NCBI GenBank assembly: GCA_946886245.1
Contig: CAMPIF010000054.1
Coordinates: forward strand, 1-14,358
Length of the DNA: 14,358 bases
DNA from: Ectopseudomonas composti
Lineage (GTDB): Bacteria > Pseudomonadota > Gammaproteobacteria > Pseudomonadales > Pseudomonadaceae
Direction: 5' to 3'
The notes beneath the pieces are model-generated. The model did no database searches and was not told the origin of the DNA. It saw only the letters and a program-made list of their open reading frames with translations. Shown here in pieces: positions 1 to 7,280 of this stretch. The first letter of the stretch is position 1. Each line of letters begins with the position of its first letter. The position numbers and the translations under genes were made by a program.

Positions 1-214
1 CGGCCACGCTGCTCAATGGATGGGTGGTCAGGCGCGCCCGGGCGGCAGCGCCGACGAGAATGCTACCGTCCTCGTCCAGGCTCACCGCCGAGGGGGTCAG
101 CACATCGCCGAGCGCATTGGGGATCAATTCGGCTCGCCCGTCGCGCCAGACGGCGATCAGGCTGTTGGTGGTGCCCAGGTCAATGCCCAGCAGCGGGCTG
201 TCACCAGTCGACAT
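1..214 (-). CDS. hscC: Hsp70-family chaperone HscC, N-terminal part (cut by window edge)
   Basis: Only the first 71 codons are inside the window; the gene continues past the left edge. The protein begins MSTGDSPLLGIDLGTTNSLI, with the Hsp70 phosphate-1 signature GIDLGTTNS at residues 10-18, followed by AVWRDGRAELIPN and a TPS-type segment. Hsp70 proteins are ATP-driven chaperones of the cytoplasm. The AVW.DG...LIPN stretch resembles E. coli HscC more than DnaK or HscA. The ATG at 214 is chosen because a GAGGGAG ribosome-binding sequence lies just upstream on the minus strand and the ATPase motif starts at the usual distance. It is divergent from uvrD. HscC usually pairs with a dedicated J-protein, which is not visible here. 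The Hsp70 family is very sure; the HscC subtype is likely from memory of the E. coli sequence. Confidence 0.85.
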   Translation of the reverse strand, partial: MSTGDSPLLGIDLGTTNSLIAVWRDGRAELIPNALGDVLTPSAVSLDEDGSILVGAAARARLTTHPLSSVA

Positions 215-297
215 TGCTATCGCGACTCCCTCAAATCCATTGAAGCGCGCAGTCTACCCCGCACAGGGGCGCCGGCAAACTGCCTCGTCGCTGGCGT

Positions 298-326
298 TTG
301 CCCTACCCTGCAGCGCCCCCTAGAAT
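298..326 (+). promoter_or_regulatory. Predicted sigma-70 promoter of uvrD
   Basis: A TTGCCC -35 element (298-303, 4 of 6 consensus bases) and a TAGAAT -10 element (321-326, 5 of 6) are separated by exactly 17 bases. Transcription would start near 333, which is the A of the uvrD start codon, so the message would have almost no leader. No LexA-type palindrome was seen in the region. Prediction by eye only. Confidence 0.5.
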
Positions 327-332
327 GCCGCG

Positions 333-2516
333 ATGCAAAACGACCTCGATCACAGACTCACCACACTCAATCCCGCCCAGCACCATGCGGTTACCACGCC
401 GCCTGGTCATCAGCTGGTGCTGGCCGGTGCCGGCTCGGGCAAGACCCGCGTGCTGGTGCACCGCATCGCCTTCCTGATCCAGCGCCTGGATGTCTCGCCG
501 CACAGCATCCTGTCGGTGACCTTCACCAACAAGGCGGCCGCCGAGATGCGCCACCGCATCGAAGACGTGCTGGGCCATGCCCCTGCCGGCATGTGGGTCG
601 GTACCTTCCACGGCCTGGCTCACCGCCTGTTGCGTGCGCACTGGAAAGAAGCGGGACTGGCCGAGAACTTCCAGATTCTCGACTCCGACGATCAGCAACG
701 TCTGATCAAGCGAGTGATCCGCGACCTCGGTCTCGATGAACAGCGCTGGCCGGCCAAGCAGGCGCAGTGGTTCATCAACGGGCAGAAGGACGAGGGCATC
801 CGCCCGCAAGGCATCCAGGCCAGCGGCGACCTGTTCCTGGCCACCATGCGCAGCATCTATGAAGCCTACGAGGCGGCCTGCGCGCGCACCGGCGTCATCG
901 ACTTCGCCGAGCTGCTGCTGCGCGCCCTCGACCTGTGGCGCGACAACGCCGGCCTGCTGGAGCACTACCAGCGTCGCTTCCGCCATATCCTGGTCGACGA
1001 GTTCCAGGACACCAACGCCGTGCAGTACGCCTGGCTGCGCTTTCTCGCCAAGGGCGGCGAAAGCCTGATGGTGGTGGGCGACGACGACCAGTCGATCTAC
1101 GGCTGGCGTGGCGCGAAGATCGAGAACATCCAGCAGTTCGACAGCGATTTCGCCGATGCCGAGATCATCCGTCTGGAGCAGAACTACCGCTCCACCGCCA
1201 ACATCCTCAATGCCGCCAACGCGCTGATCGCCAACAACCAGGGCCGCCTCGGCAAGGAGCTGCGCACCGACGTCGGTGATGGCGAGCCGCTGGCCCTGTA
1301 CGCAGCTTTCAACGAGCACGACGAAGCGCGCTACGTGGTGGAAACCATCGAGGACGCCCTGCGCAAGGACGGCCTCAAACGCAGCGAGATCGCCATTCTC
1401 TATCGCTCCAACGCCCAGTCGCGGGTACTGGAAGAGGCGCTGCTGCGCGAGAAGATCCCCTACCGCATCTACGGTGGTCAGCGCTTCTTCGAACGCGCCG
1501 AGATCAAGAACGCCATGGCTTACCTGCGTCTGCTCGACGGGCGCGGCAACGATGCGGCGCTGGAGCGCATCATCAACGTGCCGGCGCGTGGCATCGGCGA
1601 GAAGACCATCGAGACCATCCGCGAATACGCCCGCGCCCATGACGTGCACATGTGGGAGGCGATTCGCCTGATGCTCGCGGTCAAGGCGCTGCCTGGCCGC
1701 GCCTCGGGCGCACTGGCCGGCTTCATCGAACTGATCGACGGCCTGGCCGAGCAGGTGCTGGCCATGCCGCTGCACCAGATGACCCAGGTGGTCGTCGAAA
1801 AGAGCGGCCTGCTCGCCTACCACGAGGCGGAAAAAGGCGAGAAAGGCCAGGCCCGGGTGGAAAACCTGGAGGAACTGGTCAGCGCCGCACGCGCCTTCGA
1901 GAACGATGAAGACGACGAGCTGACCCCGCTGCAGGCCTTCCTCACCCACGCCTCGCTGGAGGCCGGGGACACCCAGGCCGCCGAGAATGAAGACAGTATT
2001 CAACTGATGACCCTGCACAGCGCCAAGGGCCTGGAATTCCCCCTGGTGTTCCTGGTGGGCATGGAAGAGGGTCTGTTCCCACACAAGATGAGCCTGGAAG
2101 AACCGGGCCGATTGGAAGAAGAACGCCGCCTGGCCTATGTCGGCATTACCCGTGCCATGCAGAAGCTGGTGATCAGCTACGCCGAAACACGGCGTCTCTA
2201 CGGTAGCGAGACCTATAACAAGGTGTCGCGCTTCGTCCGCGAAATCCCCGCACCGCTGATTCAGGAAGTCCGCCTGAGCAACAGCGTCAGCCGCCCGGTG
2301 AGCACCAGCTCGATGGGTGGCGGCAGCCTGTTCGCCGGCAGCGCCATACCGCAAACGCCCTTCAACCTGGGTCAACGCGTACGACACAGCCTGTTCGGCG
2401 AGGGCACCATCCTCAATTTCGAGGGTGCTGGCGCCCAGGCGCGGGTCCAAGTGAATTTCGAAAACGAAGGCAGCAAGTGGCTGATGCTGGCGTACGCCAA
2501 GCTCGAAGCCTATTAG
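333..2516 (+). CDS. uvrD: DNA helicase II UvrD (superfamily 1A, 3'-5')
   Basis: 727 aa, normal length for UvrD. This ATP-driven 3'-to-5' helicase removes the excised oligonucleotide in nucleotide excision repair and unwinds nicked DNA in mismatch repair. Visible motifs: Q-motif LNPAQ (12-16), Walker A AGAGSGKT (31-38), TFTNKAA (motif Ia), Walker B DEFQD (222-226), motif III GDDDQSIYGWRG (249-260), LEQNYRS (motif IV), TLHSAKGLEF (560-569) and motif VI YVGITRA (602-608). The C-terminal 51 residues (677-727) form the Tudor-like domain that in UvrD/PcrA contacts RNA polymerase. An in-frame TAG at 321-323 rules out any start further upstream, and the homology begins at once, so the ATG at 333 is well supported. 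No Shine-Dalgarno sequence precedes it. Rep is the main alternative, but overall similarity and the tail favour UvrD. Confidence 0.97.
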   Translation: MQNDLDHRLTTLNPAQHHAVTTPPGHQLVLAGAGSGKTRVLVHRIAFLIQRLDVSPHSILSVTFTNKAAAEMRHRIEDVLGHAPAGMWVGTFHGLAHRLLRAHWKEAGLAENFQILDSDDQQRLIKRVIRDLGLDEQRWPAKQAQWFINGQKDEGIRPQGIQASGDLFLATMRSIYEAYEAACARTGVIDFAELLLRALDLWRDNAGLLEHYQRRFRHILVDEFQDTNAVQYAWLRFLAKGGESLMVVGDDDQSIYGWRGAKIENIQQFDSDFADAEIIRLEQNYRSTANILNAANALIANNQGRLGKELRTDVGDGEPLALYAAFNEHDEARYVVETIEDALRKDGLKRSEIAILYRSNAQSRVLEEALLREKIPYRIYGGQRFFERAEIKNAMAYLRLLDGRGNDAALERIINVPARGIGEKTIETIREYARAHDVHMWEAIRLMLAVKALPGRASGALAGFIELIDGLAEQVLAMPLHQMTQVVVEKSGLLAYHEAEKGEKGQARVENLEELVSAARAFENDEDDELTPLQAFLTHASLEAGDTQAAENEDSIQLMTLHSAKGLEFPLVFLVGMEEGLFPHKMSLEEPGRLEEERRLAYVGITRAMQKLVISYAETRRLYGSETYNKVSRFVREIPAPLIQEVRLSNSVSRPVSTSSMGGGSLFAGSAIPQTPFNLGQRVRHSLFGEGTILNFEGAGAQARVQVNFENEGSKWLMLAYAKLEAY

Positions 2517-2539
2517 CACACCGTATCTGGAGATAATCG

Positions 2540-3634
2540 ATGAATCGCCGCAATCTGTTCGGCGCTGCACTGGCTCTGATCACCGCCATCGGCCTGGTTG
2601 GCTGCAAAGAAGAAAAGCCGGCCAGCGAGCAGGCCGCTGCCAAGCCGGCAGAAGCCATCCACTGGAAGATGGTCACCTCCTGGCCGAAGAACTTTCCTGG
2701 CCTGGGCACTGCCGCCGAACGCCTGGCCGAGCGCATCAATGCCATGAGCGCCGGACGCCTGACCGTCAAGGTCTACGCCGCCGGTGAGCTGGTGCCGGCG
2801 CTGGAAGTGTTCGACGCCGTGTCCCGCGGCACCGCCGAGATGGGCCACGGCACACCGTACTACTGGAAGGGCAAGGTGCCGGCTGCGCAGTTCTTCAGCA
2901 GCGTGCCGTTCGGCCTGTCCACCCTGGAAATGAACGCCTGGCTGAGCAAGGGCGGCGGTCAGGCGCTGTGGGACGAGACCTACGCACCCTTCGGCGTGAA
3001 GCCGCTGTCGGCCGGCAACACCACGATGCAGATGGGTGGCTGGTTCAACAAGGAAATCAACAGCCTGGCCGACATCAAGGGCCTGAAGATCCGCATGCCG
3101 GGCCTCGGCGGCGAAGTCTGGAGCAAGCTCGGCGCGATCACCGTCAACCTGCCCGGCGGTGAGATCTTCACCTCCCTGCAGACCGGCGCCATCGATGCCA
3201 CCGACTGGGTCGGCCCTTACAACGACCTGGCCTTCGGCCTGCACAAGGCGACCAAGTACTACTACTTCCCGGGCTGGCAGGAGCCGCAGGCGGTGGTCGA
3301 ATCCATGGTCAACCAGAAGGCCTTCGACGCGCTGCCGGCCGACCTGCAGGCCATCGTCGTCGAAGCCGCGCGCGCCGCGACCCTGGACATGATGGACGAC
3401 TACGTGTTCAACAACGCCAAGGCGCTGCACAGCCTCAAGAGCGAGGGCGTACAGTTCAAGCGCCTGCCGGACGAGGTGCTGCAAGCCATGCGCGAGCAAT
3501 CCGGCGTGGTGCTCGAGGCCCTGGCCGCCGAAAACGACCTCAACGGTCGCATCTGGGCCTCGCAGAAGGCCTTCCTCGAAGAGACCAGCGCCATGCAGGC
3601 ACTGACCGAGAAAGAACTGTACAACTGGCGCTGA
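2540..3634 (+). CDS. TRAP transporter solute-binding lipoprotein (DctP family, COG4663/TakP-like), copy 1
   Basis: 364 aa. TRAP binding proteins capture carboxylate ligands in the periplasm and deliver them to a DctQM membrane permease. The N-terminus MNRRNLFGAALALITAIG is a lipoprotein signal ending in lipobox LVGC (19-22), so Cys22 should be lipidated; the Lys after it gives no inner-membrane retention signal. Family marks: WKMVTSWPKN near the start of the mature domain, VYAAGELVPALEVFDAVS, GLKIRMPG with Arg185 (the conserved TRAP carboxylate-binding arginine position), PGGEIFTSLQTGAIDATDW (Trp223) and YYYFPGWQEP. These fit the 2-oxoacid/mannitol/chloroaromatic branch, so a monocarboxylate or 2-oxo acid ligand is possible but unproven. 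The start has a good GGAG at 2529-2532, 7 bases before the ATG. The gene begins 23 bases after uvrD with no terminator between. No dctQ or dctM gene is in the window. Confidence 0.9.
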   Translation: MNRRNLFGAALALITAIGLVGCKEEKPASEQAAAKPAEAIHWKMVTSWPKNFPGLGTAAERLAERINAMSAGRLTVKVYAAGELVPALEVFDAVSRGTAEMGHGTPYYWKGKVPAAQFFSSVPFGLSTLEMNAWLSKGGGQALWDETYAPFGVKPLSAGNTTMQMGGWFNKEINSLADIKGLKIRMPGLGGEVWSKLGAITVNLPGGEIFTSLQTGAIDATDWVGPYNDLAFGLHKATKYYYFPGWQEPQAVVESMVNQKAFDALPADLQAIVVEAARAATLDMMDDYVFNNAKALHSLKSEGVQFKRLPDEVLQAMREQSGVVLEALAAENDLNGRIWASQKAFLEETSAMQALTEKELYNWR

Positions 3635-3644
3635 GCCGGTTGCT

Positions 3645-3670
3645 CCCCTCTGCCATTCATGGGAGAGGGG
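3645..3670. repeat. GC-rich inverted repeat between the two TRAP genes
   Basis: CCCCTCT (3645-3651) pairs with AGAGGGG (3664-3670), with GCCA/TGGG inside (one G-G mismatch) and a TTCA loop. It is followed by a purine-rich run, not a T tract, so it is not a canonical terminator. The CCCTCT/GAGAGGGG wording resembles a common proteobacterial intergenic repeat. It lies 10 bases after the stop of copy 1 and may stabilise the 3' end or attenuate read-through into copy 2. Confidence 0.5.
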
Positions 3671-3789
3671 TTGGGGGAGAGGGCAGAAACACCGCGAAAG
3701 CGTTAGCCTCCCCTCTCTATTACGCGGCCAGACGACACTGCACCGAATAGCATTGGGTTCTGGCCCCGTTTTTCTTAGGGATTATGCCC

Positions 3790-4872
3790 ATGCGTCTTCG
3801 CTCTCTGCTCCTCCTGCCCCTGCTCGCCTTCGGCCTGATCGGCTGCAAGGACGATTCCGCACCGGCCGACCAGGCCGCCGCGCCTGCTCAGACCTTCCAC
3901 TGGAAAATGGTCACCACCTGGCCGAAGAACGCCCCCGGCACCGGCACCGCTGCCGAACGCCTGGCCGAGCGCGTCAACGCCATGAGCGCCGGACGCCTGA
4001 GCATCAAGGTCTACGCGGCTGGCGAGCTGGTGCCGGCGCTGGAAGTGTTCGACGCCGTGTCACGCGGCACTGCCGAACTCGGCCACGGCACACCCTATTA
4101 CTGGAAGGGCAAGGTGCCGGCCGCGCAGTTCTTCGGCGCGGTCCCCTTCGGCCTGTCCACCCTGGAAATGAACGCCTGGCTGAACAAGGGCGGGGGCCAG
4201 GCCCTGTGGGACGAAGCCTATGCGCCGTTCGGCCTCAAGCCACTGACCGCGGGCAACAGCACCATGCAGATGGGCGGCTGGTTCAACAAGGAAATCAACA
4301 ACCTGGCCGACATCAAGGGCCTGAAAATCCGCATGCCGGGCCTCGGCGGCGAAGTCTGGAGCCGCCTGGGTGCGACCACCGTGGTGATGCCGGGCGGCGA
4401 AATCTTCACCGCCCTGCAGACCGGCGCCATCGACGCCACCGACTGGGTCAGCCCCTACAACGACCTGGCCTTCGGCCTGCAAAAAGCCGCCAGGTACTAT
4501 TACTACCCCGGCTGGCAGGAGCCGCAGTCGGTGCTCGAACTGCTGATCAACCAGAAGGCCTTCGACGCGCTGCCGGCCGACCTGCAGGCCATCGTCGGCG
4601 AGGCTGCGCGCGCGGCGACCCAGGACATGATGGACGACTACGTCTACCACAACGCCCTGGCGCTGGACGAACTGAAGAAGAGCGGGACGCTGCTCAAGCG
4701 CTTCCCCGACGACGTACTGCAGGCCATGCAAAACGAGAGCGAACAGGTGCTCGGCGAGCTGGCCGCACAGAGCGAGCTCAACGGCCGAATCTGGGCCTCG
4801 ATGCAGGCGTTCCAGGCGCTGGCCACCTCGATGCAGGCGCTATCGGAAAAGGAGCTGTACGACTGGCGCTGA
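3790..4872 (+). CDS. TRAP transporter solute-binding lipoprotein (DctP family), copy 2
   Basis: 360 aa from this start. A tandem paralogue of the preceding gene: from WKMVT to the C-terminal LYDWR the two align without gaps and are, by eye, about three quarters identical, with most differences in the last 80 residues. The signal MRLRSLLLLPLLAFGLIGC is a lipoprotein signal with lipobox LIGC. Arg in GLKIRMPG is kept, but the pocket-side DWVGPYND of copy 1 reads DWVSPYND here, which may alter ligand choice. An in-frame ATG at 3784 is also possible; 3790 is preferred because AGGG (3777-3780) is 9 bases from it but only 3 from 3784, and the shorter start gives the more typical lipoprotein signal. 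Expected to act as a periplasmic ligand receptor with an unlinked DctQM permease. The two genes are 155 bases apart and may or may not share a transcript. Confidence 0.9.
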   Translation: MRLRSLLLLPLLAFGLIGCKDDSAPADQAAAPAQTFHWKMVTTWPKNAPGTGTAAERLAERVNAMSAGRLSIKVYAAGELVPALEVFDAVSRGTAELGHGTPYYWKGKVPAAQFFGAVPFGLSTLEMNAWLNKGGGQALWDEAYAPFGLKPLTAGNSTMQMGGWFNKEINNLADIKGLKIRMPGLGGEVWSRLGATTVVMPGGEIFTALQTGAIDATDWVSPYNDLAFGLQKAARYYYYPGWQEPQSVLELLINQKAFDALPADLQAIVGEAARAATQDMMDDYVYHNALALDELKKSGTLLKRFPDDVLQAMQNESEQVLGELAAQSELNGRIWASMQAFQALATSMQALSEKELYDWR

Positions 4873-4881
4873 ACTGGCAAT

Positions 4882-4938
4882 GCGGCGCACCCTGCCCGTA
4901 GCCGCTATTCAACGCAGACGCGACGCAGGGTGCGCCGC
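4882..4938. repeat. 14-bp perfect inverted repeat with long loop
   Basis: GCGGCGCACCCTGC (4882-4895) is exactly complementary to GCAGGGTGCGCCGC (4925-4938), with a 29-base loop. The right arm overlaps one copy of the GGTGCGC/GCGCACC palindrome described separately, so this looks like two oppositely oriented copies of one short repeat family. It lies directly after the second TRAP gene, could fold into a strong stem in RNA, and may end or protect that transcript. There is no T tract. Confidence 0.6.
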
Positions 4939-4945
4939 GCGCACC
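4929..4945. repeat. Short palindromic repeat GGTGCGC-N3-GCGCACC, copy 1
   Basis: GGTGCGC, spacer CGC, GCGCACC. It has the same 7-bp arms as the copies at 5593-5609 and 7706-7722, and the same flanks (AGG before, AG after). The spacer is CGC rather than CAT. A dispersed intergenic palindrome of REP type. Confidence 0.6.
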
Positions 4946-5010
4946 AGCGTTCAGTGGCTCCGTTTGTCGTTCCAGGCTGCGCCTCATGCCCTGGCGGCCA
5001 TACTTCTCGG

Positions 5011-5592
5011 ATGAAAAAAAGACCGACCGAGCCCGCCCTGATCCTCGATAGCGCCCTGCAACTGGCCGATGTCTGTGGCTGGGAGCGCCTGCACCTGTTC
5101 GACATCGCCGCCACACTCGACATTGGTCTGGACGATATCGCCCGTCACTATCGCGACAAGGACGATCTGGTAGAGGCCTGGTTCGACCGCGCCGACCAGG
5201 CCATGCTCGGCCATGCGAGAAGTCCTGATCTGCAGGGCCTGAACGCCGAACAGCGCCTGGAAAGTTGCCTGTTGGCCTGGCTCGACAGCCTGGCAGCACA
5301 TCGCGCGGTGACCGGGCAGATGCTGCTGTACAAGCTCGAACCCGGGCATATCCATTTGCAGGTGCTCGGCCTGATGCGCATCAGCCGTACCGTGCAGTGG
5401 TGGCGCGAAGCCGCTGGCCGGCAAAGCCTGCACCTGCGCCGCATCGCCGAAGAAACCCTGCTCACCGGCGCCTACCTGCGCAGCTTCATACACTGGCTGC
5501 GCCATCCCGAAGAAGATGCAGCAACCTTCCGCGCCTTTCTCCGTGGCCAACTGCGCTGCGGCCCGCTGCCCCTGCTGCTGCAACGCCCGTAG
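5011..5592 (+). CDS. TetR/AcrR-family transcriptional regulator
   Basis: 193 aa, a usual TetR size. The N-terminal third has the TetR helix-turn-helix layout: ILDSALQLADVCGWERLHLFDIA (11-33), TLDIGLDDIARHYRDKDDLVEAWF (35-58), the last part matching the YxHFxxKxxL signature in degraded form (ARHYRDKDDLV). The C-terminal ligand domain is not recognisable. The ATG at 5011 places the HTH at the usual position. There is no clear Shine-Dalgarno before it, and the frame stays open upstream to a GTG at 4930, but that extension runs through repeat sequence and reads as non-coding. The stop TAG (5590-5592) sits inside a repeat element. It may control the TRAP genes upstream or the gene downstream; neither is shown by the sequence. 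Regulator type is fairly sure, target unknown. Confidence 0.75.
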   Translation: MKKRPTEPALILDSALQLADVCGWERLHLFDIAATLDIGLDDIARHYRDKDDLVEAWFDRADQAMLGHARSPDLQGLNAEQRLESCLLAWLDSLAAHRAVTGQMLLYKLEPGHIHLQVLGLMRISRTVQWWREAAGRQSLHLRRIAEETLLTGAYLRSFIHWLRHPEEDAATFRAFLRGQLRCGPLPLLLQRP

Positions 5593-5609
5593 GGTGCGCC
5601 ATGCGCACC
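5593..5609. repeat. Short palindromic repeat GGTGCGC-CAT-GCGCACC, copy 2
   Basis: A perfect 7-bp inverted repeat around CAT with GTAG on its left; that TAG is the stop codon of the TetR-like gene. Identical to the copy at 7706-7722 including flanking bases. REP-like dispersed intergenic element. Confidence 0.65.
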
Positions 5610-5748
5610 AGGGGCCGCTTCGGTACTGAGCCGGGCGCGTACGGCGCCGTCTAGCGCAGGCAAAAGCCGGAAACATTCTGTCACTGGTCATGCGCCCCCA
5701 TGGCGGGCAAGATGCCGTCCAAGCTTTTCCACAAGAGAGAAAACCGTG

Positions 5749-6603
5749 ATGCAGCGTTTCCTCAGTATCGCCATGGTGCTGTGCCTGGCACTGACCTTCA
5801 GCTTCGAAGCCCACGCCAAGCGCTTTGGCGGTGGCAAATCCTTCGGCTCCGCACCCAGCCACCAAACCCGTCAGGCCACACCGCCGGCGCAGTCGGCTGC
5901 GCAGGCGCCCGGCCGTCAACAACCCGCCGCTGCCGCCAGCGGTGCTTCGCGCTGGCTCGGCCCGCTGGCCGGTCTGGCCGCCGGTGGTCTGCTGGCCTCG
6001 ATGTTCATGGGTGATGGTTTCGAAGGCCTGCAGATCATGGACATGCTGATCTTCGGCCTGATCGCCTTCCTGCTGTTCCGTTTCCTCGCCGCCCGTCGTG
6101 CGCGCCAGCAGCCACAAATGGCAGCTGCCGGTGCCCCGTACCAGCGTGAAATGCCGAACGCCGACAACGCGCCGGCCGCTGGCAGCAATATCTTCGGTGG
6201 TCGCCTGGCTACGGCCGCTCCGGTGATCAACGCCCCGGCCTGGTTCAACGAGCAGAGCTTCATCGCCGCCGGCCGTGAGCACTTCATGAACCTGCAGCAG
6301 CACTGGGACGCCGACGAGATGGACAAGATCGCCGAGTTCGTTACCCCGCAACTGCTGGAGTTCCTCAAGCGCGAGCGCGCCGAGCTGGGTGACGGCTTCC
6401 AGTCCACCTACATCGACGACCTCAACGTGCAGCTCGACGGCGTCGACGACAATGCCGAGAAGACCATCGCCACCCTGACTTTCAGCGGTCTGTCGAAGAC
6501 CTCGCGCTTCGACCAGGGCGAGCCATTCAGCGAAAGCTGGCGCCTGGAGCGTGCTCAGGGCGACAACCAGCCCTGGCTGGTCGCTGGCATTCGCCAGAAC
6601 TGA
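5749..6603 (+). CDS. Tim44-like domain membrane protein
   Basis: 284 aa. The layout is that of bacterial Tim44/MbaA-type proteins: a Sec signal peptide (MQRFLSIAMVLCLALTFSF, cleavage expected after AHA at 23), a short low-complexity segment rich in Gly, Ala, Pro and Gln (25-66), two adjoining hydrophobic stretches (about 70-88 and 97-114, the second ending in the basic RFLAARRARQ), a linker, and a C-terminal Tim44-like domain (about 165-284) starting WFNEQSFIAAGREHFMNLQQHWD. Tim44 domains bind proteins or lipids at membranes; the bacterial role is not established. The ATG at 5749 is preferred; a GTG directly before it (5746) is in frame. GAGAG at 5735-5739 serves either. A strong terminator follows, so the gene probably ends its transcript. 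Confidence 0.85.
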   Translation: MQRFLSIAMVLCLALTFSFEAHAKRFGGGKSFGSAPSHQTRQATPPAQSAAQAPGRQQPAAAASGASRWLGPLAGLAAGGLLASMFMGDGFEGLQIMDMLIFGLIAFLLFRFLAARRARQQPQMAAAGAPYQREMPNADNAPAAGSNIFGGRLATAAPVINAPAWFNEQSFIAAGREHFMNLQQHWDADEMDKIAEFVTPQLLEFLKRERAELGDGFQSTYIDDLNVQLDGVDDNAEKTIATLTFSGLSKTSRFDQGEPFSESWRLERAQGDNQPWLVAGIRQN

Positions 6604-6617
6604 TCGCTACGACGCAC

Positions 6618-6643
6618 AAAAACCCGGGCTTGCCCGGGTTTTT
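6618..6643 (+). terminator. Rho-independent terminator after the Tim44-like gene
   Basis: CCCGGGC (6623-6629), loop TT, GCCCGGG (6632-6638), flanked by five A bases on the left and a TTTTT run (6639-6643) on the right. It starts 15 bases after the stop codon at 6603. The A/T flanks make it readable from both strands, so it may also end the converging elaA-like transcript. Confidence 0.93.
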
Positions 6644-6666
6644 CATTTCAGCATTCGCCGGTTATC

Positions 6667-6680
6667 GCGGCTGAAGCCGC
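6667..6680. repeat. REP-type palindrome GCGGCT-GA-AGCCGC
   Basis: A perfect 6-bp inverted repeat with a GA loop, followed by TCCTACAG. This is the wording of the common Pseudomonas REP sequence (GCGGCTGAAGCCGC). It lies between two convergent genes. Confidence 0.7.
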
Positions 6681-6704
6681 TCCTACAGCCTGATTACCTG
6701 CTCG

Positions 6705-7175
6705 TCACGGCAGCTCCGCAGCAGCCCGGCGCATGCCGATATGCGGGATGTCGTCCTCCAGATAGGCCTCGGTCACCGCCACGAAACCATAACGCCCGTA
6801 GTAGCCCTGCAGATGCGCCTGCGCCGACAGATAGACCGGCACGCCCGGCCAACGCTGGTGACACTCGAGCAGCGCCTGCTCCATGAGCCGGTGACCCAGC
6901 CCGGTGCCACGCGCCCGCTCGGCGATCACCACCCGACCGATCACCACCTCGCCCTCCATACGCTGCGGATCGAGCAGGCGCAGATAACCCAGCAACCCCG
7001 ACTCGTCGCGTGCCAGCAGGTGACAGGTATCGCCGACCAGGTCCTGGCCATCGGTTTCCAGATAGGGACAGTTCTGCTCGACCACGAACACCTGGGTGCG
7101 CAGCGCCAGCAGTGCATAGAGGGTCGCGGTATCGAGTTCGCTGTGGTGCAGGCAGTGCCAGGCAAGAGATGACAT
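6705..7175 (-). CDS. elaA: GNAT-family N-acetyltransferase, ElaA type
   Basis: 156 aa from the ATG at 7175, close to E. coli ElaA in length. The family wording is clear: LHHSELDTATLYALLALRTQ (9-28), VFVVEQNCPYLETDGQDL (29-46), VVIGRVVIAERARGTGLG (77-94) with the acetyl-CoA pyrophosphate loop R-x-R-G-T-G-L-G, PVYLSAQAHLQGYYGRYGF (113-131) and the end EDDIPHIGM (140-148). GNAT enzymes move an acetyl group from acetyl-CoA to an amine; the substrate of ElaA is not settled. The start is chosen for the GGAG 8 bases upstream and the match to ElaA; an open extension to 7226 has no such support. It is divergent from the SMI1/KNR4-family gene and convergent with the Tim44-like gene. Confidence 0.92.
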   Translation of the reverse strand: MSSLAWHCLHHSELDTATLYALLALRTQVFVVEQNCPYLETDGQDLVGDTCHLLARDESGLLGYLRLLDPQRMEGEVVIGRVVIAERARGTGLGHRLMEQALLECHQRWPGVPVYLSAQAHLQGYYGRYGFVAVTEAYLEDDIPHIGMRRAAAELP

Positions 7176-7244
7176 CGAAGGGCTCCGCAAAAGCGCCAGT
7201 ATGCAGTGATGACGACATGTTTTCATTCTGCCGGCCAGCTACTG

Positions 7245-7250
7245 TATAAA
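7245..7250 (+). promoter_or_regulatory. Likely -10 element of the SMI1/KNR4-family gene
   Basis: TATAAA preceded by TG. It sits 30 bases before the GTG start, in the divergent region with elaA. The matching -35 (TTCATT at 7222-7227, 17-base spacing) is poor, so only the -10 is offered. Confidence 0.35.
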
Positions 7251-7280
7251 GCCGATCCCCCCTGATGAGGAGCCGACGCC

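Noticed and set aside
303..2570. A 755-codon open frame on the minus strand opposite uvrD.
   Set aside because: Antisense shadow of a high-GC gene; its composition is biased to Ala, Gly, Val and Gln, with no recognisable motif, while the plus strand encodes a full UvrD.
3752..3780. Possible sigma-54 promoter (CTGGCCCCG) before the second TRAP gene.
   Set aside because: The required GC pair at the -12 position with correct spacing is absent.
7239..7260. LexA-box-like TACTGTATA before the SMI1/KNR4-family gene.
   Set aside because: Only the left half matches; the right half lacks the complementary CAG end. Better read as a -10 element.
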